NCBI GenBank assembly: GCA_963700865.1
Contig: CAVOZC010000020.1
Coordinates: forward strand, 62,001-126,000
Direction of reading: 5' to 3'
Source of the DNA: CAVOGJ01 sp963700865
GTDB lineage: Bacteria; Planctomycetota; Planctomycetia; Pirellulales; Pirellulaceae
DNA: 64,000 bases
A program made the position numbers and the translations under genes. Positions 37,562 to 46,408 of the stretch are shown here, one piece after another (positions within the stretch are counted from its first letter, which is position 1; every line of letters begins with the position of its first letter). The notes under the pieces are model-generated. The model saw only the letters and a program-made list of their open reading frames with translations, ran no database searches and was not told where the DNA came from.

Positions 37562-38692
37562 CCCGCCACCGCCGCTGGGGCAAATTCCTTGATCGGCGCG
37601 GGTCGGCCGTAGAGAAAACCTTGACCGAGCCGAGCGCCCATTTGGCGGAGCGTTTCGTGATCGGCGGCTGAGCTCGACGCCTTCCACAAGCGAGTCGATG
37701 CCCAGATCGTTTACCATTTTGATCAAGGACGAGACCACTTGTTGGCGACTGGCCGGCGCGGCGGCAATTCCCTGCACCAGCTTCATGTCAAATTTTAAGC
37801 AATCGGGCTGGACCTCGGTGAGTTCGACCAGCCGCGCTTGGCCGGCACCGAAGTCGTCGAAGGCCAAACGCATGTCCAATTCATTCAGAACGTCACGCAA
37901 CTTTTTGATGGCCTCGGGTTCCGTGATCGCGGCTTCATGAATTTCCAGCGTAATATCCTGATCCAAATTCTGCTGCCGCAGTTCCCTGAGCGACTCGATC
38001 ATCTGGCCATTCTTCAATTCGCTGGGGTGCGTATTCACGTATAGGGATGCGTGTCTGAGGCCTTGTCGAGCCACCTCCAGCCCCCGCGCACGAAACACGC
38101 GACTCAATTCGGCTTCGAGGTCGAGATGAGCCGCCGTGGCGAACATTTCACCGGGAGTCGTCAAACCAATCAGGCGACTACGTCCGAGGACTTCATAGCC
38201 GACGGCGGGAAATCCCGCCGCACCGATTTCCACGATTGGCTGAAAGAAGGGGATGACGGCATCACCCTGAATCAAGCGGTCAAATTGCATCAATGACAAC
38301 GCCTGGTCGCAGGCATCTTGCGTAACCGTATGGTTGTCCAGATTCGGTTTATCGCGGCCTACCCGAAAAACGACGGTGGCGAACTGCAGGATATCCCCCT
38401 CCGACAAGGGCAGCGGTTCCTCCACGAGCTGTCCATTCAAATACGTACCGTTGGTACTCCGCAGATCGCGGACCCACATTTCTCCGTTGTGCTCGAAGAT
38501 CTCGGCGTGCTCCTTCGAGACGCTGTTACAGGGAAGCGTGAGTGGAAGCCCTTCGTTGCGGCCAATTAACATGGGAGTCGTGGAGACTTCAACGCGTCGA
38601 ATCGGTCCAGCGGGCGTCGTTTGGCCGGCAAAAAACCAGACGGATGGTTCCAAGGACAGGTTGGGGAGGGACGTTGTCGGTGCGGCACTCAT
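37534..38692 (-). CDS. FHA plus EAL domain protein, one frameshift
   Basis: A cytoplasmic protein that joins a forkhead-associated domain (about 20-115, with LIGRNEGLPL, SVSKEHAEIF and LRSTNGTYLNG) to an EAL phosphodiesterase-type domain (from about 135). FHA domains read phosphothreonine; EAL domains cut cyclic-di-GMP. The EAL signature appears as YEVLGR, and FDDFGAGQARL, LKFDMKL and LVEGVE are kept. One extra base near 37670 breaks the frame; it continues as SAADHETLRQMGARLGQGFL to a stop at 37534. The repaired protein has about 385 residues. It converges with oleD and is transcribed away from the AAA+ gene. Confidence 0.85.
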
Positions 38693-38991
38693 GAATTTGG
38701 CCTCTTAACGTTGGATGCTGCCACGGGATGCCGAACACGCCTCGCACCCGTGGCTTTTTATTGGATAGCTTCTGACTGACGACAAGCGTTCCATCCCGGC
38801 ACGCGGACTATCCGAAAGCGGAAAATTCCGGCGGTAGTTCGGGGGGATGTCACGCGTTTGACGAATGTAACGGTCACGCGTGCGCCCCCGCTCGCAGATG
38901 GCCATGATGATGTAACTATGAGCTACACTTCCGCATTCCTGGTCGAACTGTTGGCCATTCTGCATTCGTGTCCCGCCGAGTATTCGCCCTC

Positions 38992-40743
38992 ATGTCCCAT
39001 TCGAATTCACGCGAGAGCATTCTTGCCGCCATCCTCTCGAAGGAGAACTTCTGGCCGGCCGAGCCGCGGACGCTGCAAGACACGGGATTACCAGCCTCGT
39101 CGATCGAGTCGCTGATTTGTAAACGACTGGCGGTCGTCGGTCTGGCATCTGGTCGTCAAATGTCCAAACATGTCTGCATACCCTTCCATCTGATGGAGGA
39201 GCTCTACCAGTCGCTACGCGAGCGGCAGATCATCGTGCACAAGGGATCGGCGCCCCTGAACGACTATACGTATTCACTGACCGACAAGGGCAGGCAGCGG
39301 GCACAATCGGATTATCTGGCCTGCGCTTATGCCGGTCCGGCCCCCGTTCCGCTCATGGATTATGTGGTCTCGGCCGAGGCGCAGACGATTCGTCATGAGT
39401 CGCCGAAGCGGCGGCAATTGGAGCAGGCATTCACGGACATCTCGGTGAACCGCGAGATTTTCGAGACACTGGGACCAGCCATCAACTCGGGAACCGGACT
39501 CTTCTTGTATGGAGCTCCCGGAAACGGCAAGACCACGATCGCGAAACACGTTATCCGCTGCTTCGGACAGCACATCTGGGTTCCTAATTCCATCGTCGAT
39601 GATGGACAAATCATCAAGCTATTCGACCCTTCGCTCCATGAAGTTGTGGAGGAGCAAGATGACGAGCTACTGGCGAATGCGACGTTCGACTCGCGTTGGC
39701 TGCGGATCAAACGGCCCACTGTGATCGTGGGCGGCGAACTGACGCTTGACTCGCTGGAAATCCGCCACGATCCGAAAACCAATGTCAGTGAGGCCCCGCT
39801 CCAGATGAAGAGCAACTGCGGGTGCTTTTTGATTGATGACTTTGGTCGCCAGCGGATCGAACCGACCGAACTATTAAACCGCTGGATCGTGCCTTTGGAG
39901 AACCGCATCGATTACCTGACGCTCTCAACTGGCAAGAAGATTCAAGTGCCGTTCGAGCAACTGATCGTATTCTCGACCAATCTCGACCCTAGCGATCTGG
40001 TGGACGAGGCGTTCCTGAGACGCATCCCCTACAAGATTCTTGTGCGCGACCCCGAACGGGCCGAATTCCACGAGCTTTTCAAGTACAACGCCGAGATCTT
40101 TAATTGCGAATATCGTCCCGAGGTGGTGGAGAGTCTTCTCGCCAAGCACTACTTCACGGCGGGCCGGGAACTGCGCCGCTGCCACCCTCGCGACCTGCTG
40201 AAGCAGGTGCGCAACTACTGCGTCTACAACGATATTCGCGTCGAGATGCGTGAGGAGTATTTCGACTATGTCGTCAATAGCTATTTTGCAGACAACGTCA
40301 TGAAAGAGCGAACAGGCAAGCGACCTGCCGACACTCCGGATCCGACCAGCACGTCGCCAACTGCCGGTCCGACCGAATCACCGACTCCCGCGGAGAGCGT
40401 GAGTCCCGCACCGTTATCACTTGAGCCATCAAATCGAGCCCCACAGGTGGCACCATCCGCATCGCCCGCATCGCTGACAACCGCGGCGGTGCAGCAAACG
40501 GGAAACCGCACGATGGTGTGCAACCCGAGGGACATTGCCGACGCGCCCATTCCGTCGCTTGCTGCCGCCACGTTGTCCGCGAACCATACGCAGGCCCCGT
40601 CACTGGCTGAGCGGACGCTGGCCGTCCCACGAGGCCAAATCCAGGCCTCAAGCGCGATGGCGCCGCCCAATACGACAGGGGCCGGCGAACGTCCGCTGGT
40701 GCATACGCAACGCGACGCGCATCTGATTGATCCGCGTCGCTAA
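38992..40743 (+). CDS. AAA+ ATPase with N-terminal winged helix and low-complexity tail
   Basis: About 584 residues. The N-terminal 125 residues look like a winged-helix sensor domain. The AAA+ core has Walker A GAPGNGKTT at 174-182, Walker B CFLIDDFG at 278-285, sensor-1 IVFSTNLDP and the arginine-finger-type EAFLRRIPYK. The Walker B carries DD instead of DE, so hydrolysis may be slow or altered. The last 150 residues are rich in Pro, Ser, Thr and Ala and probably disordered. It starts divergently from the FHA-EAL gene and is followed after 140 bases by the kinase. The same trio (ATPase, kinase, tubulin-like) suggests a remodelling machine. Confidence 0.85.
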   Translation: MSHSNSRESILAAILSKENFWPAEPRTLQDTGLPASSIESLICKRLAVVGLASGRQMSKHVCIPFHLMEELYQSLRERQIIVHKGSAPLNDYTYSLTDKGRQRAQSDYLACAYAGPAPVPLMDYVVSAEAQTIRHESPKRRQLEQAFTDISVNREIFETLGPAINSGTGLFLYGAPGNGKTTIAKHVIRCFGQHIWVPNSIVDDGQIIKLFDPSLHEVVEEQDDELLANATFDSRWLRIKRPTVIVGGELTLDSLEIRHDPKTNVSEAPLQMKSNCGCFLIDDFGRQRIEPTELLNRWIVPLENRIDYLTLSTGKKIQVPFEQLIVFSTNLDPSDLVDEAFLRRIPYKILVRDPERAEFHELFKYNAEIFNCEYRPEVVESLLAKHYFTAGRELRRCHPRDLLKQVRNYCVYNDIRVEMREEYFDYVVNSYFADNVMKERTGKRPADTPDPTSTSPTAGPTESPTPAESVSPAPLSLEPSNRAPQVAPSASPASLTTAAVQQTGNRTMVCNPRDIADAPIPSLAAATLSANHTQAPSLAERTLAVPRGQIQASSAMAPPNTTGAGERPLVHTQRDAHLIDPRR

Positions 40744-40883
40744 ACGACGGTAAAAGATGTGCCGGTTAAATCGGTTATGGCGTGTCAGGAAGGCAGCGGT
40801 TGCGCGGGACCCATGAATACCAGCCAGAAAGCAACCTATGGTTCCGTAATGCTAGACTTGCGCAGAACTAAACTCTTACACCG

Positions 40884-41993
40884 GTGCGAGCTGTGACGGT
40901 AGCCTCCCTACATTCGAACGATCTCCTGCTTGGCTATACGCTGGAAAAGCGGATTGGCTCTGGCGGCTTTGGCGAGGTCTGGCAAGCGCGGGCTCCGGGT
41001 GGTCTGCCGAAAGCGATCAAGATTGTCTATGGATTCCATGATGACGATCGGGCCCTCTCGGAACGAAAAGCCCTCAGTCACGTACTGGAGTTGCGACACC
41101 CTTTCTTGCTTTCGCTGGAGCGGATCGATATTCACGACGGTCGCTTGATCGTCGTCACTGAACTGGCGGATGGCAGTCTAAAGCATCGTTTTCTCGAGTC
41201 GGTTCGCAAAGGCAATGGGCCAGGCATCCCGCGCGATGAACTGCTGCGTTACATACGGGATGCGGCCGATGGACTCGACTACCTCTGTGAGAAGCACCTG
41301 CTGCAGCATCTTGATGTCAAGCCCGAAAACTTGTTGCTCGTGGGAGACCACGTCAAGGTAGCCGACTATGGACTGGTCAAAGATGTGCGGAATGCCACCT
41401 GCTCTTTATTACAGGGCATGACCCCCTCCTATGCCGCGCCCGAGCTGTTTGATGGACGACCCTCGCAAGTCAGCGATCAATACAGCCTGGCCGTCGTGTA
41501 CCAGGAGATGTTGACCGGTGTGCGGCCGTTCGGAGGAAAGACGCCCGCGGAACTGGCCCGGCAGCATCTGAAGGAACGACCAAACCTGGAACCCCTGCCG
41601 CGGGGAGACCAGCTGGTCGTCGCCAAGGCACTCTCGAAGGATCCGGCTCATCGGTTCCACCACTGCCTCGAGTTCGTGGGCGAGCTGCTGCGGCGCCGCA
41701 CGACAATTTCGCGCCCGATGGGTCCTGTGGACCGCCTGGACGATGAATCCACTGATTCCTCGTTCGACGCGACACAAATCATTTCCGGCTCCGAGCTCCC
41801 TCGCCGACACAAATCCCGCCGCCACGCGGTTGCCGGATGTCCCCTGCGACGGGTCCCACGCCGCCTTCCACCCGACGCTCCTGATTGGCGTGGGCCGTTT
41901 GGGCACGATGGTGCTGCGACAACTGCGCGGAAAAATCTTTGCGCGGTTCGGTCGAGTCGATCATTTGCCCGCCATTCGCATGTTGTGTCTTGA
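40884..41993 (+). CDS. Ser/Thr protein kinase (Hanks type), tail overlapping the tubulin-like gene
   Basis: Start at GTG 40884 (another GTG at 40893). The glycine-rich loop GSGGFGEV is at 25-32, Lys46 in AIKIV. The catalytic loop reads HLDVKPENLLL: HLD instead of HRD, with Asp144. The DFG motif is DYG. YAAPELFD ends the activation segment. The kinase domain closes near residue 275. A linker (DDESTDSSFDATQII) follows. From about 41800 the frame loses protein-like composition, while the overlapping frame becomes convincing; I think kinase and tubulin-like protein may be one chain broken by one extra base. If so this entry is its N-terminal part. No transmembrane segment is seen. Confidence 0.85.
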   Translation: MRAVTVASLHSNDLLLGYTLEKRIGSGGFGEVWQARAPGGLPKAIKIVYGFHDDDRALSERKALSHVLELRHPFLLSLERIDIHDGRLIVVTELADGSLKHRFLESVRKGNGPGIPRDELLRYIRDAADGLDYLCEKHLLQHLDVKPENLLLVGDHVKVADYGLVKDVRNATCSLLQGMTPSYAAPELFDGRPSQVSDQYSLAVVYQEMLTGVRPFGGKTPAELARQHLKERPNLEPLPRGDQLVVAKALSKDPAHRFHHCLEFVGELLRRRTTISRPMGPVDRLDDESTDSSFDATQIISGSELPRRHKSRRHAVAGCPLRRVPRRLPPDAPDWRGPFGHDGAATTARKNLCAVRSSRSFARHSHVVS

Positions 41994-44064
41994 TTCAGAT
42001 GGCCGCGATTTGTGCGACTTATCGGGACGTGACGACCGAGTACGATTTCAGAACGACGAATTATTAAGCATTCCACTACGGAACCCCGAGGCGTATCGCA
42101 AGACGGGCGAAAAGTATTCCCGCTGGCTCAGCCGTCGCTGGATCTACAACATCCCGCGAAGTCTTTCGACGGAGGGCATTCGGCCGCTGGGTCGATTGGC
42201 GCTGGCGGATCACATGGCCGAAGTGCTGGAACAGCTCCATCAGAAAGTCCCTGCCCTGGCCAACGAAGCCGATTTGCTCGATTCCGCGCGGCACCTGGAG
42301 TTGCGGCCGGATCCAGAACCGCGTGTCTTCCTCGTCGGTTCGATCTCGGGCGGTATCGGCAGCGGCGCGATTCCAGATCTGGCCTACGCCATCCGCACCG
42401 TATTACTGGAGCACGGCTTGAGTGACCGCCACATTACCGGAGTCCTCGTGCATGCATCTGCCGACTCGAGCACGGATACGATCCTTTCGGTTTCCAACAG
42501 TTACGCCTGCATCCGCGAACTGGCCCATTATGCCAAACTTGGTTATCCGGGCGACGAATCGATGGGACTGCCCTCGTTTGACGGTGAATCTCCGGCGGCT
42601 TTTTCAGATATCTACTTCCTGCGGACGCGGCAATCTCAGTTGGAGACAACGGCAGCCAGGATCGCTGAATATTTGTTCCTGGACGTCCATTCGGGATGTA
42701 ACGAATTTTTCAAGCAGGTTCGACCGGGACGCGACACGGCCGGTCGTCAAGACTTTTGCTGCCTGGGTATCAGCCACCTGGATCTGGAGATCGAGCATAT
42801 TCGCAGCCGGTTTGCCAGCCACTTGCGAAAACGCTTATTCGCTCGTTGGCTGACCGCTTCTCCCGAGGAGTCGCCGCAGCCTCTCTGGGATGCGGCCGTC
42901 CAATCGATCCTTCAGGAATTGTCCCTGGACAAGCAGCTGGCCGTCATCGGTCGACGGCTGGCGACCGATCGGGGAGCCGACGTCCGGCCACACGAGGAAG
43001 GCTTTGCTTGCCCGGAAGTCGCCCCGGCGCCCAATACTGGCGACGAATTCGATTGGATCGAACCTGCCAAGCCGATTCAGCCCGCCGCGGATCCGATCGC
43101 AGGCTTAACGCGCCCGCTTTCCACCGCGGTGTGGTCCGCGGTGGCTCACTTGCTGGACGACTCCCGATTTCGACTCGCCGGCACCCGACACGTGCACCGA
43201 GGTTGCCAAGAAGCCCTTACCCGCAAGACCCTTGAAATCGATGCGCGGCTGGCCCAAATCGCGGACCAGTTAGCAGCCGATCAGGAGAGCGACGAACCTG
43301 GTCCGCCGCCCGAAAGGCTATTGAACGAGATGAAAGAGTTGCAATTCGTCGGCCAGGCATGGCGGCGAATTTCGCAGGATGACGAAGAGCTCGTCCAGGA
43401 ATTTCACAGCGTGCGGGCTTTCCTCGAATCTTCCTCGCATGCCATCGAGGCCTCACTGACGGCGGATACGTTCGCGCCGTCCAGCCGGGGTCTTGGTGCG
43501 TCCGTGACTCAACAGTTGGGTGGCCAGGTGGAAGCGTTGCTGGAAGAGCTGGATGCGACCGTCGACAAGGATCACTTCGCTCCGCAAGGAGGACTGCGCC
43601 ACGTGGTGACGCATGGCTCGTCAGCGGCGGGCCAATTGGCCGATTTCTTGGAAGCGGAAGTGCGCCAACGCGCGGCCCAAAGCTTACGGGCAGTAGATAT
43701 CGATCGGATCCTGCAAACCGAACTCGGCGAAGCGGACTCCCTGCGTGCCGTGGTCGCAGAGAAACTGCAGGAGGCCTTACCCAGCGTCGGCGATTGTGGA
43801 GGATCGGTGCGTCTGCTGATTGCCACTCCTAAGAACACGTCACCGGATCGGCTGGCCGCCACCGCCGCCACTTTATTTCGTTGCCCGCCCACCTTCCTTA
43901 ACCGAACCGACGGAGAAGTCGTGTTCTGTTTTGAAAGTGGCGAGCTGAGCAGTTCGGAGTTGGGCTTGAGATTGATCGACGAGTGCCCGGAGGCGACGCG
44001 CTACGTGGAACGCATTCCGGGTCGTTCAGACGTCGAATGGATTCCGCTGACGGGCCTGGCTTAA
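41743..44064 (+). CDS. tubulin/FtsZ-like GTPase (Tubulin_2 type)
   Basis: About 773 residues. The N-terminal GTPase domain opens with TLLIGVGRLGTMVLRQL at 45-61, like the first nucleotide loop of FtsZ and tubulin. The glycine-rich signature GSISGGIGSG at 199-208 corresponds to the tubulin GGGTGSG loop. The remainder is mainly helical. Such proteins are found in bacteria and archaea outside the FtsZ group and have been proposed to remodel membranes; none of this is tested here. The frame is open upstream from about 41572 and overlaps the kinase by 251 bases. A natural joined protein would be about 1050 residues. Planctomycetes lack a canonical FtsZ, which makes this gene notable. Confidence 0.8.
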   Translation: MNPLIPRSTRHKSFPAPSSLADTNPAATRLPDVPCDGSHAAFHPTLLIGVGRLGTMVLRQLRGKIFARFGRVDHLPAIRMLCLDSDGRDLCDLSGRDDRVRFQNDELLSIPLRNPEAYRKTGEKYSRWLSRRWIYNIPRSLSTEGIRPLGRLALADHMAEVLEQLHQKVPALANEADLLDSARHLELRPDPEPRVFLVGSISGGIGSGAIPDLAYAIRTVLLEHGLSDRHITGVLVHASADSSTDTILSVSNSYACIRELAHYAKLGYPGDESMGLPSFDGESPAAFSDIYFLRTRQSQLETTAARIAEYLFLDVHSGCNEFFKQVRPGRDTAGRQDFCCLGISHLDLEIEHIRSRFASHLRKRLFARWLTASPEESPQPLWDAAVQSILQELSLDKQLAVIGRRLATDRGADVRPHEEGFACPEVAPAPNTGDEFDWIEPAKPIQPAADPIAGLTRPLSTAVWSAVAHLLDDSRFRLAGTRHVHRGCQEALTRKTLEIDARLAQIADQLAADQESDEPGPPPERLLNEMKELQFVGQAWRRISQDDEELVQEFHSVRAFLESSSHAIEASLTADTFAPSSRGLGASVTQQLGGQVEALLEELDATVDKDHFAPQGGLRHVVTHGSSAAGQLADFLEAEVRQRAAQSLRAVDIDRILQTELGEADSLRAVVAEKLQEALPSVGDCGGSVRLLIATPKNTSPDRLAATAATLFRCPPTFLNRTDGEVVFCFESGELSSSELGLRLIDECPEATRYVERIPGRSDVEWIPLTGLA

Positions 44065-44089
44065 ATGCGTCGGTAGTCCGGCAGCGCAT

Positions 44090-44125
44090 AAAAAAAGGCC
44101 GCTGCAGGGGTCTGCTACAGCGGCC
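44090..44125 (-). terminator. Rho-independent terminator for the HTH-receiver gene
   Basis: ggccgctg (44097-44104) pairs with cagcggcc (44118-44125). On the minus strand the stem is followed by a run of seven T. It lies between the convergent ends of the tubulin-like and HTH-receiver genes. Confidence 0.88.
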
Positions 44126-44162
44126 ACATTCGGCGAAGTCGTATGGTGTTAGTTCGGCGACA

Positions 44163-44735
44163 CTATACGAGTTCCTTCTTGGCACCGATCAACGTTCGAA
44201 GTCGTTCTGCCAACAGGGCAGCGTCGAACGGCTTCTTAAACGTCTCATTGATGCTGGATCGATCGAAGCTCATTGGGCTGCCGTCATCGGGCAACAAAGC
44301 AATCAGAATCGTTTCAGAAAAATCGACATTGCGTCGGAGATTCTGGCAGATCTGGAGTGCTTCGACTTTTCCAATTGAGAAATCAACGATTATGCAATCC
44401 GGGTTAAAGCTCTCAGCCTGGATGCCCGCTTCGAATCCACTCGCGGCAACCCCCACCTTGAACGATCGTTCGGTGGGCAGTTCACGCTTGAGGTTTTCGA
44501 TCAGCACTTGATCTTGTGCCACAATTAACACTTTTGCCATGACTTCCTCTTCGAGGTCGCCGAGAGGCATACCGTGTTCCTTAAGGAACTTGATTAAGTA
44601 CTCGCGCGGAATCCGTCGGTCCTGAGAACCTGGGATACGGTATCCCTTAAGGCGCCCCGAATCGAACCACTTACTCACGGTTCGGGGTGCCACCTTGCAG
44701 ATCTTGGCGACCTGTCCAGTAGTGAAGACCTTCAT
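44163..44735 (-). CDS. excisionase-type HTH plus receiver domain regulator
   Basis: About 190 residues from MKVFTTGQVAKICKV. The N-terminal 60 residues form a MerR/excisionase-like HTH (TGQVAKICKVAPRTVSKWFDSGRLKGYRIPG) and the C-terminal part is a response-regulator receiver with phospho-acceptor Asp118 in CIIVDFS and the conserved lysine in FKKPFDA. The order (HTH first, receiver second) is the reverse of common response regulators. A terminator follows, and the gene converges with the tubulin-like gene. Confidence 0.85.
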   Translation of the reverse strand: MKVFTTGQVAKICKVAPRTVSKWFDSGRLKGYRIPGSQDRRIPREYLIKFLKEHGMPLGDLEEEVMAKVLIVAQDQVLIENLKRELPTERSFKVGVAASGFEAGIQAESFNPDCIIVDFSIGKVEALQICQNLRRNVDFSETILIALLPDDGSPMSFDRSSINETFKKPFDAALLAERLRTLIGAKKELV

Positions 44736-45460
44736 CACGGGCTCTCCGTCAATACGCTCATTTGTTATTCGCCGTTCCCCACGAAAAGCAGGGATCGGCA
44801 ATTGGCCCCCGTCGGTGGCACCGTCGGCTTGGTCAATCCTTTGAACAAACTGCGGGAAATTGCCAACTACCACAAACGTCTGGGTCGGGGCCTTCGCTAA
44901 ACCTCCCTGAAAAGGAAGCCTAGTTCCTCTGACCCTTACCTATTTCTAGGTAACAGCCCAACTCAAGAACCTTCCTCGCCCTCCTGGCTGGGAAAATTAC
45001 ATGAGCTGGTTTCACACATTCGGCGCTGCGTATTGGGCAATCAAAGAACAACCGGGACGGAAATCCGACCTGACCGCTCGTTCCACGACCATGAAAGCCG
45101 TGTTAGATTACCCCCCTGTGGAAGGCGGGTCTGACGGTGACCGTGTGGCCATTCGCTGCAACCTGTCTTCCGATAGTACACTTCGAATTTCAGGGGGGTG
45201 CGACTTTAGAACATTTCGCGAATGATAGCGACGGCGACGATCGCAACACGCGTAGCGATCACCGTTCTGCTGGCATCCAAACTCGACGCGGCCCCATTTA
45301 ATTGATTGCAGCGTAACGACTTAGGCTGCCCGGCCCGGCGGACGGCCACTGCCACCAGCCCCTCCAAATGCTTTTGAGCATTTCGGGTTGCGTGGTGTCC
45401 CGGCCAACCATCCACCGCACCCTTCCCGACCATTTACCCTTTGGCAACAGGTTGCGTCAT
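44736..45460. other. long intergenic region, no gene
   Basis: About 720 bases. Short open frames occur, for example at 45001, but they have no ribosome-binding site or protein-like composition. It must contain the promoter of the HTH-receiver gene and that of the aminotransferase. Confidence 0.4.
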
Positions 45461-46354
45461 ATGCAAGGTCCTTCCCTGGCCTACGTAAACGGTAAGGTCG
45501 TTCCGATCCAGCAAGCCTGCATTTCGATCCTGGATCGTGGCTTTTTATTCGCCGACGGGGTGTACGAAGTCGCGGCCGTACTTGAAGGTCGCCTCGTGGA
45601 CCTGCCCGCCCACCTGCAACGATTGGATCAATCGCTCAAGTCGATTCAGCTTACCTGTCCGCTGAGCTTTGACGAGCTGGCTCGGCAGATGCAAGAGCTG
45701 GCGGCTCAAGAGGGGGTCCGCGAAGGACTCGTCTATCTCCAAATCACCCGCGGCGCTGCTTCCTCGCGCGATTTTGGCTTTCCGTGCCCAACCGACGTTG
45801 CCAGCACGCTGGTCATGTTCGCGCAGAGTAAGCCGCTCATCGCCGATCCGCTGGCAGCACGCGGTGCCTCGGTCATCACGGTCGACGATATTCGCTGGCG
45901 GCGACGAGATATCAAGTCGATCGCCTTGCTACCGCAAGTTCTTGGGAAACAGGCGGCGCTCGAGGCGGGCGCTCAAGAAGCCTGGATGCTGGAAGAAGGC
46001 TTCATCACGGAAGGCACCTCCTCCGCTGCCGGAATCATCACTCGGAATGACGTGGTGATCACTCGGCCCCGCAGCCGGGAAGTACTGGATTCCATTACCC
46101 GACGAGCCTTATTGGCGGCTGGCCGCCATCAGGCCTTGACCTTCGAAGAGCGGCGATTCACCCTGGATGAGGCGTATGAGGCGGCCGAGGCGTTCTTCGC
46201 GTCGGCCACGGCGCTGATCATGCCCGTCATCAGCATCAACGGACGTGCGATCGGCAGCGGCGAGCCGGGCAAGTGGGTCCCGCGATTCCGAGCCACTTAT
46301 CTGCAACAGGCGTGCAGCGAGCGACCCCAACTGGTTGACACGCCCTTTGTCTGA
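45461..46354 (+). CDS. class IV aminotransferase, D-amino-acid transaminase-like
   Basis: A PLP-dependent fold-type IV enzyme of about 297 residues, start at MQGPSLAYVNGKVVP. DRGFLFADGVYEVAAV opens the active site, Lys152 in RRDIKSIALLP binds PLP, and EGTSSAAGIIT carries the phosphate-binding loop. Sequence details are closer to D-alanine transaminase than to branched-chain enzymes. D-amino acids for wall or exchange are plausible substrates. Confidence 0.9.
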   Translation: MQGPSLAYVNGKVVPIQQACISILDRGFLFADGVYEVAAVLEGRLVDLPAHLQRLDQSLKSIQLTCPLSFDELARQMQELAAQEGVREGLVYLQITRGAASSRDFGFPCPTDVASTLVMFAQSKPLIADPLAARGASVITVDDIRWRRRDIKSIALLPQVLGKQAALEAGAQEAWMLEEGFITEGTSSAAGIITRNDVVITRPRSREVLDSITRRALLAAGRHQALTFEERRFTLDEAYEAAEAFFASATALIMPVISINGRAIGSGEPGKWVPRFRATYLQQACSERPQLVDTPFV

Positions 46355-46408
46355 TGGCGGTGCTGCCCGCACATCAGGGGCCGCGACGCGAGGGTCCCGC
46401 GGGCCGCA

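Noticed and set aside
45001..45225. Plus-strand 74-residue reading frame
   Set aside because: No ribosome-binding site and no recognisable protein features.
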